From contig NZ_AQGV01000012.1 of the NCBI RefSeq assembly GCF_014858725.1, forward strand, positions 744,001-808,000: a stretch of DNA of 64,000 nucleotides. The letters run 5' to 3'. The notes beneath the pieces are model-generated. The model did not search any database. It worked only from the letters and a program-made list of their open reading frames with translations, and was not told the DNA's origin. This document shows, one piece after another, positions 1-11,348 of this stretch. The translations under genes and the position numbers were made by a program. The stretch's first letter is position 1. Each line of letters opens with the position of its first letter. Source of the stretch: Pseudoalteromonas aurantia 208 (GTDB lineage Bacteria; Pseudomonadota; Gammaproteobacteria; Enterobacterales; Alteromonadaceae).

Positions 1-1
1 C

Positions 2-3000
2 TTATTTGTAAACACCTTAGTTATTCGAGCTGATTTATCCAAAGAACAGTCATTTAACGATTGGCTGCAACAACAAAAAGACCATATATTGCAAGCTTTT
101 GAGTATCGTGATACGCCATTTGATAAGGTCGTTGAAGGGCTTAACTGTCCACGAGATTTAAGTCACCATCCATTGGTTCAGATTTTGTTTACTTTGGAGA
201 TGGATAACAGAGCCGATTTTCAATTACCAGAGCTTGATATTCAGGAATATCGCAGTGCTGAGCGCGCACACCAGGTAGCAGTTAAATGTGATATCGAACT
301 CAATGCAACGGTTAATACACAAGGCTTGTTACTCACCTGGAAGTTTGATAAAGCACTGTATGAAATAGACACAATAATGCATTGGGCAACGTGCTTTGAA
401 GTATTATTAGAGCACATTGTTGAGGGTCCACAGCGCAATTTTAAATGTTTGGAACTACTTAACCAGCAACAGCAAATTGACTTAGCCGTGCAGCAAAGTG
501 GTGTACTGGCGCAGTGGGATAAAGCAGCAAGCTTAGTGCATATTTTTGAACAAAAAGCGGCGCAATTTTCCCACAAAATAGCAATCAAGCATGGTGAAAA
601 TGAACTGACATATCAGCAACTAAATGACCAAGCGAATCAACTCGCGTGGGTATTACGTGCAAAAGGGGTGCGTGCGCAAGACATGTTACCCGTGAGTATT
701 ACTCGACGTGCTGAGTTGGTGGTGACTCTGCTGGCAGTGCTTAAAGTTGGTGCTGCCTATGTGCCGATTGACCCCGACTATCCGGTGCAAAGGATCAATT
801 ACATTCTTGATGATGTTGGCAGCAAATGGGTACTCTGTGATGCGGCAAGTTTAGAGCTGTTTAATCAGGATGAACGCAATTTAGTCGCTATTAATATTGA
901 CGATGCAGCACTGTACGCTGATATTGACCAACGTCATAATCTTGAATTAGCGATTGAATCCAGTGATTTGGCTTACATGATTTATACATCTGGCACGACA
1001 GGGAGACCCAAAGGTGTACAGATAGAGCACCGCCACGTTGTACGCTTATTATGTGTTGAACCGAATCAGTTTGATTTTAATGAGCATGACGTATGGACAC
1101 TCTTTCACTCATTCTGCTTTGATTTTTCAGTATGGGAAATGTATGGCGCACTCTTGTTTGGTGGCCAATTGGTTGTTGTCGAATCGCAGACAAGCAAAAA
1201 TAGCCCTGCATTTGCACAATTACTGTTTGATGAAAAAGTCACGGTACTAAACCAAACCCCCAGCGCGTTTTATGCTTTGCAAACCCCCTTCATAGACGAG
1301 GCAAATAGTCGCCGTGAAGGTAGTCACTTACGATATGTTATTTTTGGTGGTGAAGCGTTACAACCGGTGAAATTGGTCCCATGGGCTACGCGTTTTACTG
1401 ACTGTCAATTGATTAATATGTATGGCATCACCGAGACAACGGTGCACGTAACATTTAAGCGTTTGACGCAAGATGATGTAACAAATGGGGTGAGTAACAT
1501 CGGTAGACCGATTGCAACAACCTCATGTTATGTGCTCGATAAACAGCAACAGTTATTACCCATGGGCGCGGTCGGTGAGTTATATGTGGGAGGCGCAGGT
1601 GTTTGTCGTGGCTATTGGCAAAGACCGGAGCTAAATGACTCGCGCTTCATTGCTGATCCATTTTCATCACAGGCCAGTCAAAGGTTATATAGAACTGGTG
1701 ATTTAGTACGATATTTACCAACGGGTGAATTGACATACATTGATAGAGCGGATGACCAAGTTAAAGTGCGAGGCTACCGCATTGAGTTGGGCGAAATAGA
1801 AAACCAACTTCGAATGCACCCATGGCTTGCAAGTGTCGTGGTGCTACTGAACAAAGAGCAGGTAGATAACCCAAGGATCTCTGCATTTGTCGTGTTGAAT
1901 GATGATGCTGAGTTTAATGCGCTTACCGAGCAAGTGCAGCAGTTTCTGCGGGCAACACTTCCTGATTTTATGCTGCCAAGTAATGTCATTGCGATGGCGA
2001 CATTGCCACTAACATCCAATGGAAAAATAGATAAAAAAGCACTCATCGCACAGGATAAGTTTGAGACTTCGGCAGAACAATATGAGAGCCCAGAGTCGAG
2101 TACAGAAGAGGCGATTGCCAGTGCTTTCGAATCGATATTAGCAGTCGAAAAAGTAGGTCGAAATGGTCATTTTTTCGCTTTGGGTGGACATTCTTTGCTC
2201 GCGACGCAACTTGTTGCGCATTTGACCATACAAGCAAAACTATCTATTGCTCTGCGAGATTTGTTTCAGTTTCCTGTGGTGAAAGATCTCGCAGCAGTAT
2301 TAGTAAAGCGTGCAAAAAGTGAATATGTTATTGACGCTTCGTGCCTTTCAATACCGTTAATATCACGTGATAAGCCATTAAGTTTGTCATTTGCACAGCA
2401 GCGTCTGTGGAGTATTGATAAAATACGCCAAGGTAGTTTGCAATATCATATGCCTGCAACATTTGTGCTATTTGGGGAGTTCAATGTCACACACTTCAAG
2501 CAAGCATGGCAGGCAATTATACAGCGCCATGAAGTACTGAGAACCACTTTTAAAGAAACACCTGATGGTTTACCAATACAGGTCATACATGAACAGTTTG
2601 AATTGCCATTGCAGGTTATTGATGGTTGTGCGCTTAACAATGAACAGCAGCAACGTCGTTGGCTGAAGGTCATACGAGATGATCAACAACAAGCATTTAA
2701 TTTAAATACAGATTTACCATTGCGTCTGCGGTTATTTAAACGTCAGGACGATCAATATAAGTTATTGGTGAACCTACATCATATTGCGGGTGATGCACAT
2801 TCTTTGGCCATTTTGATTGAGGAAATAGAGCAATTTTATGCTGCGTTTACAACTGGTTCACCGTTACCGGCTAAGTTACAAAAACCGTTAGCCATTCAGT
2901 ATGCCGATTACGCACATTGGCAGCGGTTACAGTTACAGAATCTGCAATTGAGCGCCGCAAAACAGTTTTGGTTAACGCATTTACAAGATGCGCCGCCATT

Positions 3001-6000
3001 ACACCACATACCGTTAGACAAATCGCGAACGACCAAGGCTCAGTTGCAAGGCGATAGTCATATTGAAATGTTGAGTCCATCACAAGTTTCACGATTGATG
3101 CACAGCTGTGCAGCGCTTGATGTTACACCTTTTGTGTGGTTACACACCGTGTATTCCTTATTGGTTGCTAAATATAGTGGCAGCGATGACGTTGTTATCG
3201 GGTCGCCATTTTCGGGCCGTTCACATTCACAATTAGATCCATTGATTGGGTTTTTTATTAATACACTGCCAATTCGTACACAACTGTTGGCTGGTATGAC
3301 TTTCTCTGATTTAGTACAGTACCAGCAGCAAGTTATGCTCGATGTACACGAACATCAAGTAATGCCATTTGAACAAATCATTGATGGCTTAAAACTTGCC
3401 AGAGGGCTAAACCATCATAGTGTATTTCAGCTTACCTTTTCACTGAACCCAGAGGTGAATACGGTGCTGAAGTTACAAGGAATGAGAGTTGCGGCGACAC
3501 AAGAACAAGCACCTCAGATAAAATTCGACATTGAGCTGGCGTGTACGCAGCTTAGCTCGGGAATGCGTTTAAATTGGGGTTATAACAACGCCTTATTTGA
3601 GTCACAAACGATTGTCACAATGGCAGGGGCGTTTACTGAACTCGTAGAACAATTATTAAATAACAGTACTCAGTTGATAGATGACATTCAATTGCACTGT
3701 ACTCGCACGTTAAATGCAGAATCGAGTGGCACTGTGAATGGCCTCCATGCTTTACGCGGAAAACGTGATGTTGACGCATACGAGCGTAGCATTGTTGAAC
3801 GTATTGTCGATATTGCCAGCGCAAGCTGCACAGCCGAAAATACGGCAATTATAGAGGCCGAGTCAGCTCAATCACTGAGTTACCGACATTTACATGAACA
3901 GTCTGAATTGTTAGCAAAAGATTTAATTAATAATGGGTTACAGAGTGAAGAGCCTGTTATTGTTAGCATGTTAAATGGGGCAGAGTTTGTCATTTCGTTA
4001 TTAGCGGTTTTAAAAGCGGGTGGATGCTATGTTCCCGTAGATCCTAATTATCCAGATTCTCGCATCATTTATATTATCAATGATTGCAGGGCGAAGCGGA
4101 TCATAACGACTAAACAGTTTAAAGCAAGGCTAGGTCAAAACGACACGACAGCCAATCAAGTGATATGTATTGATGAAGTGTTAGCTCATATGAGCAATGT
4201 CACAAAATCAAATGCAGCAAGCCTCGCACGAATTAAGTTGCCAACGATATTGCCAGACCAATTAGCCTATATCATATACACCTCAGGTACGACAGGTCAG
4301 CCTAAAGGGGTCATGATCCCTCATAGCGGTTTAGCGAATCTCTGTCGTTGGCACAACCGCACATTTGATGTGGGCAGCAACAGTATTGCTACCCAAACCG
4401 CGAATATAGCCTTCGATGCGGCGACTTGGGAAATATGGCCATACCTGAGCGTGGGAGCATGTTCTATCGCGGTGGCACGCAATGCGCTTAATGATCCACA
4501 AGGGTTATCTAAGTTACTTAATGACTATGATGTAAGTCATAGCTTTTTGGCAACGCCTATTGCAGAAGTTATGTTATCAGACAGTCGCTTTAAACCGGCT
4601 CACTTACGGTATTTACTGGTTGGCGGAGACAAATTGAGCGCGTTGAGTACAGCGCCTTATCCGTTCAAGCTCATTAATAACTACGGTCCGACAGAGGCCT
4701 CTGTGGTGGCGACGTCGGGTGAAGTACAGCAATCGACAATGAACAGTGCAACCATACCAGATATAGGCTTGCCGATAGACAACTTTGAACTGCTTATACT
4801 TAATGAACGTCAGCACCGTGTTTTACAAGGCATGATTGGCGAGTTGTATATCACGGGAGATGGCCTAGCGCGCGGGTATTTAAATAGGCCTAAACTCACA
4901 CAAGAAAAATTTGTTAATGTCTTTAATAGTGAAGGAGAACTAGTAAGAGCATACCGGACAGGCGACTTGGTACGACAGCGCAATAATGGTCGTATTGCCT
5001 ATATAGGTAGAAATGATGCTCAAGTTAAGATCCGAGGCTATAGAATTGAGCTGGCTGAAATTGAACATCAGTTGCGCTCATTGCCTGATATAGCCGAAAG
5101 TGTAGTACTTGCGGTGCAGGTGCATGAAGGACCTAAACAACTAGTTGCGTTTGTTATAACGGCGCAAGGCGTTTCTCATACTCAAAATACACAGGCTTTT
5201 GAGCAACAGGCTTTGGCTTCATTACGTGCTCAATTGCCAGAATATATGGTGCCAAATAAGGTTTTGATATTGTCAGAGTTGCCATTAACACCACATGGCA
5301 AAGTGGACCATAAAGCACTCATCTCTCAACTAAATGCACACGACGCGACGATACACGAAACAGATCATGAAGGTCCTGCTAAGACGGTATTAGAGCAACA
5401 CGCTAATGCGAATACACACCAGCACGGCAATAACTCATTGTCGGCGCGTTTACTCGAGATATATCGACAAGTTTTGAATAACGCACAGTTGCAAACAAGC
5501 GACGACTTTTTTGCCGCAGGCGGTGATTCAATCATTAGCATACAAATTGCCAGCAGAGCGAGAGCACTGCAAATCACAGTGTCAGTCGCAGATATATTTA
5601 ACTTCAACACTGTGGCATTGTTGGCAGCGCATTTAGCACACTCAAATACGTTAGAAGTGTTCGTCAAAGAAGCCCCGCCATTTGTTGGGGAATTACCATT
5701 ACTCCCTATTCAACGTTGGTTTTTTGAACAACAGTTTACGCACAGCCACCATTGGAACCAAGCGTTATTGATAAGCATTGATAAAGTGTTTGAAGTTCAG
5801 CAAATACGCGCTGCGCTAGCGTCTGTAATGGCACACCATGATGGATTAAGGCTAGTGGTCAATCATCAGCAGGGCGCTTATCAATTGTCGGTGATTGGGG
5901 AGATTGATATTGTGTCGGTATGCAGTCAATTTGATGCGCACAAACATGGTGATAATTGGCAACAGGCGTTTGCATATACGCGGGATAACAACCAAAGCAC

Positions 6001-9000
6001 ATTCAGTTTTGATGGCCAGCCTTTATTTAAAGTGTGCCACGTTATAACACCGGATAGTGAATCGCGTAATCGTTTACAAATTATAGCGCATCACTTATTG
6101 ATTGATGGGGTGTCGTGGCGGGTTTTGCTGGAAGACATTAATCACGCCTTGATTGCTGTGCAGCATGAGAGGCCACTGCAGTTACCGCCGCGTACAGCAA
6201 ATTTACACGCGATCAGTCTATTTTTTGAAGAACAAGGTCATAAAACAGAAGATTTGGCGTATTGGCAAGCATTGACTGAAGCCGCCAATTCAGCGCAGCT
6301 GTTAAACTTTAACACACAAAAACCAGCGACCGACTCTGAACTTGACAGTTGTAAAGTCAGTATTCCCGAGACTGTGACTCGCTCCTTGCTGACAACGGCA
6401 AATCAACCATACAACACTGGGGTACAATCTTTGTTATTAGCTGCTTTGCACTGGTGTGCAATGCGACATTATCAAACGAAAGATTGGGTAGTGTTACTAG
6501 AAGGCCATGGACGAGAGTTATTAAATAATAGCCTTGATAGTACGCGCACTGTGGGGTGGTTAACTGCGATGTATCCACTGCGGTTATTTAGCAACACCAA
6601 TAACTTGGCTGATGTGATCTGTAATGTTAAAGAGCAACTTGCATTTACTGCAGGAAGGGCCAGTCAGTTTGGGGCATTGCGGTATGCACACCCTGATGAA
6701 GCAGTGCGCGAATCGTTAGAAATAAAGACTAAAAACCAGGTGTTTTTTAATTATTTAGGTCAGTTGGATGCGGTATTTGACACTGCGGGTGTGATTGGTG
6801 ATGCGACTGAATCAGCGGGGGTACTGCATGCGCAGCAAAACCATGCTTATTACGGGTTACAGATCACAGCAGCGGTGGTTAACGAGCAATTATCGTTCAC
6901 TTTTGAATATGACAAAACACGTATAACCGAGCAAACTGTCGCTAACTTAGTTGCATATTATCAGCAGAGCCTTATTGACGTGGCCAGCTATTGTAACGAG
7001 ATAAACCAACAATTACACTCTGCAAGTTTAGGTACATGTGGTAACGACCTAATTAGACATAGATATACGCCGAGTGATTTTAGCTTGCTAGCTGATGTGT
7101 CTAATTTACATTTACAAGACATTATTGCCAAATTTCCGTCGCAACACATTGCTGATATTTACCCAATGAGTGCGTTACAACAAGGTATGTGGTTTCACAG
7201 TCAATACAGTGACAGTGCCCAGCAAAATCATGCTTATCTTGAACAATCAACCATGCTCCTTGAAGGGGAGTTTGACGTTGAAGCGTTTGTATATGCATGG
7301 GAGCAGGTCGTTGCGGCACACAGTATTTTGCGTACCGCTTTTGTAAGTAGTCCAATAGGGCCTGTGCAAGTTGTTATCAGTGACTGTGAATTGCCGTTAC
7401 ACGTTGAAATACCTTCGTTACAATCATGCAATGATGAGGCATATATAGAGCAAAGTGCCGCAGATGAGTATCAACAAGGAATCGATTTATGTGCAGCGCC
7501 ATGCCTGCGTTTAAAAGTTGTATTGTTTGAGAACAAGCGCACAGGATTTATTTGGACTTACCACCATCTGATTATGGATGGTTGGTCTCTACCCATATTG
7601 TTTTCTCAGTTACTGGCGCAATACACTGCGCGTGTAGCGGGTTTTATCTCGCCTAAAGTGCATGACAATTATAGAGATTATATTGACTATTTAGAGCAGA
7701 AGTCATCATTGGACGAGCAGCAGTTCTGGCACACTTATTTGTATGAGGCCGATGAAACGACCTTATTGGCAAATAATATTGCGTTGATACAAAACCCGGT
7801 TGAATTAGCGTCTGAACGCGCGGTTGAAAAAAATAGCTCGGTCGTTGAGCATAGCATCACTTTATCTGTGCAGTTGTGCAGTACCATGCAAGTATTCTCA
7901 CGCCAACATGGCTTGACTCTGAATCATTTACTGCAAGGTGCTTGGGCATACTGGATCAGTATGTGTTGCAATAAAGACTATGCATTGTTTGGTCAAACTG
8001 TGTCAGGACGACCCAGTGACTTGGCAAATATAGAGCAACGAATTGGCTTGTATATTAATACGCAACCTGTATTGCTCAATACGCAAGGTGACCAAACAAT
8101 ATTACATTATTTAGCTGCCGTTAAACACAGTGCTTTAGCGCTGTCAGATTACGCTCATTCACCTTTGACTCAAGTACAAGGGTGGAGTGCGATTGATAAT
8201 GCCGCGGTGATGTTTGACGCACTTTATGTATTTGAGAACTTTCCGGATGATCCACTGACAGACAGTGAACAAGCCCCTTTCAACGTCATCCGTAGTGCTC
8301 ATAAAGACGAAACACATTACCCAATGACTTTGGTTATAGGGCAGGGTGAACAGTTGTCTTTAACCTTGTGTTATCAAGTTGGATTATTCAACCAAGGTAC
8401 CGCTGAACACTGTTTAGCAATGTTGTCACATTTGTTAAATGAATTTGTGCAATCACCAGAGCAAGCTCTAAAATCAATACCTTTAGACGGAATAGAGCAC
8501 AGCGTCGCGCCTAGTTCATCCGCTAGTGCATTATCAATCCCGACGTTTTCTTTTGACAGTGCAATAAAGACATTACCTAGTGAGCAAGATATAGAAAAAG
8601 AAAGTCGGCCAGTACAAGACCTACCAGTAACACATATGACGATTCAGCAATGTTTCTCAGAGGTTGCAACACGTTTTGGAGATTTGATTGCACTGGAAGA
8701 TTGTTCCAAGAGTCGTTGTTCACTGGCTGAGCGAGTTAAAAATGCAACTCACTCAGGATATACAGTGACTTATCAGGCACTGGATAAGGCGGCTAATCAA
8801 CTCGCAAATTATCTATCTACTGAACTGTTTGATAGCACTGGTGATCGTAATGCACAACCGATCATTGCGGTGTGCCTACCAGCCGGTGCTGATTTAATTG
8901 TCGCCATCCTTGCGATACTCAAAATGGGGGCTGCGTATTTGCCGATTGCGCCAAATTTACCTGCGCAACGTAAGACGTTTATGCTCTTAGATGCCAGTGT

Positions 9001-11293
9001 AGATATGATGCTGACCCAAAGTGCTATTGATGCGAGTGAGCTTACTAGCATCGCTGAAACTTCGGTTATTGCATTGGATGCCATTGGGTCATTAGTAAGT
9101 AGTCAAGCACTTGCGTATTCATTGGAGGAGTTTGCCCCTCAAGATATTTGCTATGTGATATATACCTCAGGTACAACGGGTGTACCAAAAGGGGTGATGG
9201 TTGAGCAGCAAAGTGTGCTTAATTACGTGACATTTTTACAGCACAGCTATGGCATAACCTCCTCAGATAACTACTTACAGTTTGCCAGTTGTAGCTTTGA
9301 TGTATTTGCTGAAGAGGTGTTTTGTACCTTGCTCAGTGGGGCCACATTGGTGCTGGCAGAGCAGACCCAGCTATTAAACACTTCAGCATTGGCCAGTTTG
9401 GCACAACAAAGTAAATTGACCTTAATGAGCCTTCCTACAGCATATTGGCATCAATTGGCGGCATCGAATGTTTCGCTCAATAGTCAACTGAGGCTCATTA
9501 CAATCGGTGGAGAGCAAATGCAGCTGAGTGCGTTAACGCAGTGGCAGAAGCAATATGGTACGCAAATCAAGTTGATTAATGCATATGGCCCGACTGAAAC
9601 AACAATTTCTGCCACACTGTGTGAGGTTACACACTTTAGCGGTACACACATACCAATTGGCCAGCCTATTTCGGGGTTGAATGTTCATATTTTAGATAAG
9701 TATCTGAGGCCAGTCCCCAGTTATGTTGCAGGAGAGTTATACATTAGCGGGTGTGCATTAGCTCGAGGCTATTTAAATGATGTTCAAAAAACCGCGAGTG
9801 TCTTTATCGAAGAGCCGAATACGGGGATTCGATTGTATAAAACTGGGGATAAGGTTCGGTGTCAGAATAACCAGGATATTTACTTTTTAGGCCGCTTAGA
9901 TAGTCAGGTGAAAGTGCGAGGTTATCGTATCGAGCTGGGTGAAATTGAGCGTCACTTGCAACGTATAGAATCAGTCACCGCTGCGGCGGTGGTGGTACGA
10001 CAAGGTCAAAATGCAGGCGAGCAGCTGGTGGCGTTTATTGAAACGTGTGATGACCACATTTCTGTCGCGTATCTTCGTCAGCAATTGGCTGAGCAACTTC
10101 CTGAATATATGGTGCCGCAATTGTTTCAATGCGTTGCAGCGCTGCCTCATAACAATAATGGCAAAATAGACCGTCACCAGTTAGTTGTGATGAGTGGGCA
10201 ACTTAATACGGCTAACACCGCAATATGCGTCGCGCCTACTAATCCGATCCAAGCCTTACTCGTTGAACGATTTAGAGCATTACTGAGTCAAGCACAAGTG
10301 AGCATTGAGGACGACTTCTTTACATTGGGTGGTCATTCGCTATTAGCAATGCGTTTGGTGGGGGAGTTAAGCTACCAATTACAAGTTGATGTGCCCGTTG
10401 ACATGTTGTTTCGACACAGCACGATTGTGGCTCTGGCGAGAGAGATTGAACAACTTCAGCTTAGTCATAAACCGAAACAACTCAGTACGGTGTTGTGTTT
10501 ACAAAAAGGTGAGCAAGGTTACACACCAGTGGTACTTGTGGCTGGTGCTGGTGGCTTATTAATGGCCTTTTCTTCATTAGTACAGCAACTAGATGACCGC
10601 ATTCCCATTTATGGCTTACAGCCAGATGAAATTGCTGAGCAACCCGATGTTGTTGGGTCGCTTGCACACACAGCGGCACATTATTTGAGTGCACTAGCAG
10701 ATGCAGATATTCACGCAGACGTTCATTTTGTGGGGCATTCATTTGGTAGTTTTATTATTTATGAAATGGCCAAACAGCTGCAGGAAGTATCTCAGCAGCC
10801 TACGTCATTGCTCATTTTAGATACGCCTTTGCCAACGCGACCTATTGAGCCTGTAAGTGAGCATCAAGCCATTGAATTTGTATTTCAAAATATAGATGAA
10901 TTTTTCCAGCTGGGCTTTTCCAATGCAGATAAAACAGACTATTTATCGTTAGATGAATGCCCAAGAACGCAATGGTTGTCAAAGCGTTTGGCCAATGCGG
11001 GTTATCACTTTACGCCATTGCAGTTAGCCCGTTTTCAAGGGGTATTTAAAGCGCAGTTAAGGGCACATGTATCTATAGACACACTGCTGACGGAGACGCT
11101 TATCAGCGTCATAAAAGCGACAGATACGAATGAATTTGAAAATAAGGCTGTTCCGAAAGATATGGGATGGTATGCGGTGAGCCATAACCTGACAGCATAC
11201 GAAGCTGCGGGGGATCACTTATCGATATTGCAACAGCCTAACAATACGGTATTGATTGAACAAATACAGAGTAAATATGTGCTCAATCAGTAA
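2..11293 (+). CDS. Nonribosomal peptide synthetase, 3' part, with terminal thioesterase
   Basis: The reading frame is open from base 2 and begins inside a condensation domain (FVNTLVIRADLS), so the gene starts left of the window. Domain order, with marker positions: partial C; A1 (YTSGTTG motif at base 974); T1 (GGHS serine at 2192); C2 (HHIAGDA at 2777); A2 (motif at 4268); T2 (GGDS serine at 5528); epimerase (HHLLIDG at 6089); C3 (HHLIMDG at 7562); A3 (motif at 9152); T3 (GGHS serine at 10337); thioesterase (GHSFG serine at 10739, candidate catalytic His at 11216). Pocket residues read by eye against the GrsA positions give DFWNIGMVHK for A1, the classic Thr code; DAWLLGNVVK for A2, close to Leu codes; DVESTGAISK for A3, which I cannot assign. 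The epimerase after T2 implies D-Leu, and C3 has the look of a D-accepting condensation domain. The thioesterase makes this the last synthetase of the line; it could hydrolyse or cyclise the product. Confidence 0.97.
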   Translation, partial: LFVNTLVIRADLSKEQSFNDWLQQQKDHILQAFEYRDTPFDKVVEGLNCPRDLSHHPLVQILFTLEMDNRADFQLPELDIQEYRSAERAHQVAVKCDIELNATVNTQGLLLTWKFDKALYEIDTIMHWATCFEVLLEHIVEGPQRNFKCLELLNQQQQIDLAVQQSGVLAQWDKAASLVHIFEQKAAQFSHKIAIKHGENELTYQQLNDQANQLAWVLRAKGVRAQDMLPVSITRRAELVVTLLAVLKVGAAYVPIDPDYPVQRINYILDDVGSKWVLCDAASLELFNQDERNLVAINIDDAALYADIDQRHNLELAIESSDLAYMIYTSGTTGRPKGVQIEHRHVVRLLCVEPNQFDFNEHDVWTLFHSFCFDFSVWEMYGALLFGGQLVVVESQTSKNSPAFAQLLFDEKVTVLNQTPSAFYALQTPFIDEANSRREGSHLRYVIFGGEALQPVKLVPWATRFTDCQLINMYGITETTVHVTFKRLTQDDVTNGVSNIGRPIATTSCYVLDKQQQLLPMGAVGELYVGGAGVCRGYWQRPELNDSRFIADPFSSQASQRLYRTGDLVRYLPTGELTYIDRADDQVKVRGYRIELGEIENQLRMHPWLASVVVLLNKEQVDNPRISAFVVLNDDAEFNALTEQVQQFLRATLPDFMLPSNVIAMATLPLTSNGKIDKKALIAQDKFETSAEQYESPESSTEEAIASAFESILAVEKVGRNGHFFALGGHSLLATQLVAHLTIQAKLSIALRDLFQFPVVKDLAAVLVKRAKSEYVIDASCLSIPLISRDKPLSLSFAQQRLWSIDKIRQGSLQYHMPATFVLFGEFNVTHFKQAWQAIIQRHEVLRTTFKETPDGLPIQVIHEQFELPLQVIDGCALNNEQQQRRWLKVIRDDQQQAFNLNTDLPLRLRLFKRQDDQYKLLVNLHHIAGDAHSLAILIEEIEQFYAAFTTGSPLPAKLQKPLAIQYADYAHWQRLQLQNLQLSAAKQFWLTHLQDAPPLHHIPLDKSRTTKAQLQGDSHIEMLSPSQVSRLMHSCAALDVTPFVWLHTVYSLLVAKYSGSDDVVIGSPFSGRSHSQLDPLIGFFINTLPIRTQLLAGMTFSDLVQYQQQVMLDVHEHQVMPFEQIIDGLKLARGLNHHSVFQLTFSLNPEVNTVLKLQGMRVAATQEQAPQIKFDIELACTQLSSGMRLNWGYNNALFESQTIVTMAGAFTELVEQLLNNSTQLIDDIQLHCTRTLNAESSGTVNGLHALRGKRDVDAYERSIVERIVDIASASCTAENTAIIEAESAQSLSYRHLHEQSELLAKDLINNGLQSEEPVIVSMLNGAEFVISLLAVLKAGGCYVPVDPNYPDSRIIYIINDCRAKRIITTKQFKARLGQNDTTANQVICIDEVLAHMSNVTKSNAASLARIKLPTILPDQLAYIIYTSGTTGQPKGVMIPHSGLANLCRWHNRTFDVGSNSIATQTANIAFDAATWEIWPYLSVGACSIAVARNALNDPQGLSKLLNDYDVSHSFLATPIAEVMLSDSRFKPAHLRYLLVGGDKLSALSTAPYPFKLINNYGPTEASVVATSGEVQQSTMNSATIPDIGLPIDNFELLILNERQHRVLQGMIGELYITGDGLARGYLNRPKLTQEKFVNVFNSEGELVRAYRTGDLVRQRNNGRIAYIGRNDAQVKIRGYRIELAEIEHQLRSLPDIAESVVLAVQVHEGPKQLVAFVITAQGVSHTQNTQAFEQQALASLRAQLPEYMVPNKVLILSELPLTPHGKVDHKALISQLNAHDATIHETDHEGPAKTVLEQHANANTHQHGNNSLSARLLEIYRQVLNNAQLQTSDDFFAAGGDSIISIQIASRARALQITVSVADIFNFNTVALLAAHLAHSNTLEVFVKEAPPFVGELPLLPIQRWFFEQQFTHSHHWNQALLISIDKVFEVQQIRAALASVMAHHDGLRLVVNHQQGAYQLSVIGEIDIVSVCSQFDAHKHGDNWQQAFAYTRDNNQSTFSFDGQPLFKVCHVITPDSESRNRLQIIAHHLLIDGVSWRVLLEDINHALIAVQHERPLQLPPRTANLHAISLFFEEQGHKTEDLAYWQALTEAANSAQLLNFNTQKPATDSELDSCKVSIPETVTRSLLTTANQPYNTGVQSLLLAALHWCAMRHYQTKDWVVLLEGHGRELLNNSLDSTRTVGWLTAMYPLRLFSNTNNLADVICNVKEQLAFTAGRASQFGALRYAHPDEAVRESLEIKTKNQVFFNYLGQLDAVFDTAGVIGDATESAGVLHAQQNHAYYGLQITAAVVNEQLSFTFEYDKTRITEQTVANLVAYYQQSLIDVASYCNEINQQLHSASLGTCGNDLIRHRYTPSDFSLLADVSNLHLQDIIAKFPSQHIADIYPMSALQQGMWFHSQYSDSAQQNHAYLEQSTMLLEGEFDVEAFVYAWEQVVAAHSILRTAFVSSPIGPVQVVISDCELPLHVEIPSLQSCNDEAYIEQSAADEYQQGIDLCAAPCLRLKVVLFENKRTGFIWTYHHLIMDGWSLPILFSQLLAQYTARVAGFISPKVHDNYRDYIDYLEQKSSLDEQQFWHTYLYEADETTLLANNIALIQNPVELASERAVEKNSSVVEHSITLSVQLCSTMQVFSRQHGLTLNHLLQGAWAYWISMCCNKDYALFGQTVSGRPSDLANIEQRIGLYINTQPVLLNTQGDQTILHYLAAVKHSALALSDYAHSPLTQVQGWSAIDNAAVMFDALYVFENFPDDPLTDSEQAPFNVIRSAHKDETHYPMTLVIGQGEQLSLTLCYQVGLFNQGTAEHCLAMLSHLLNEFVQSPEQALKSIPLDGIEHSVAPSSSASALSIPTFSFDSAIKTLPSEQDIEKESRPVQDLPVTHMTIQQCFSEVATRFGDLIALEDCSKSRCSLAERVKNATHSGYTVTYQALDKAANQLANYLSTELFDSTGDRNAQPIIAVCLPAGADLIVAILAILKMGAAYLPIAPNLPAQRKTFMLLDASVDMMLTQSAIDASELTSIAETSVIALDAIGSLVSSQALAYSLEEFAPQDICYVIYTSGTTGVPKGVMVEQQSVLNYVTFLQHSYGITSSDNYLQFASCSFDVFAEEVFCTLLSGATLVLAEQTQLLNTSALASLAQQSKLTLMSLPTAYWHQLAASNVSLNSQLRLITIGGEQMQLSALTQWQKQYGTQIKLINAYGPTETTISATLCEVTHFSGTHIPIGQPISGLNVHILDKYLRPVPSYVAGELYISGCALARGYLNDVQKTASVFIEEPNTGIRLYKTGDKVRCQNNQDIYFLGRLDSQVKVRGYRIELGEIERHLQRIESVTAAAVVVRQGQNAGEQLVAFIETCDDHISVAYLRQQLAEQLPEYMVPQLFQCVAALPHNNNGKIDRHQLVVMSGQLNTANTAICVAPTNPIQALLVERFRALLSQAQVSIEDDFFTLGGHSLLAMRLVGELSYQLQVDVPVDMLFRHSTIVALAREIEQLQLSHKPKQLSTVLCLQKGEQGYTPVVLVAGAGGLLMAFSSLVQQLDDRIPIYGLQPDEIAEQPDVVGSLAHTAAHYLSALADADIHADVHFVGHSFGSFIIYEMAKQLQEVSQQPTSLLILDTPLPTRPIEPVSEHQAIEFVFQNIDEFFQLGFSNADKTDYLSLDECPRTQWLSKRLANAGYHFTPLQLARFQGVFKAQLRAHVSIDTLLTETLISVIKATDTNEFENKAVPKDMGWYAVSHNLTAYEAAGDHLSILQQPNNTVLIEQIQSKYVLNQ

Positions 11294-11348
11294 ATGTAAA
11301 CTATAAGTTGTATCTTAAAAATCGACCTCGAAAAAGGAAGGGAATTAA

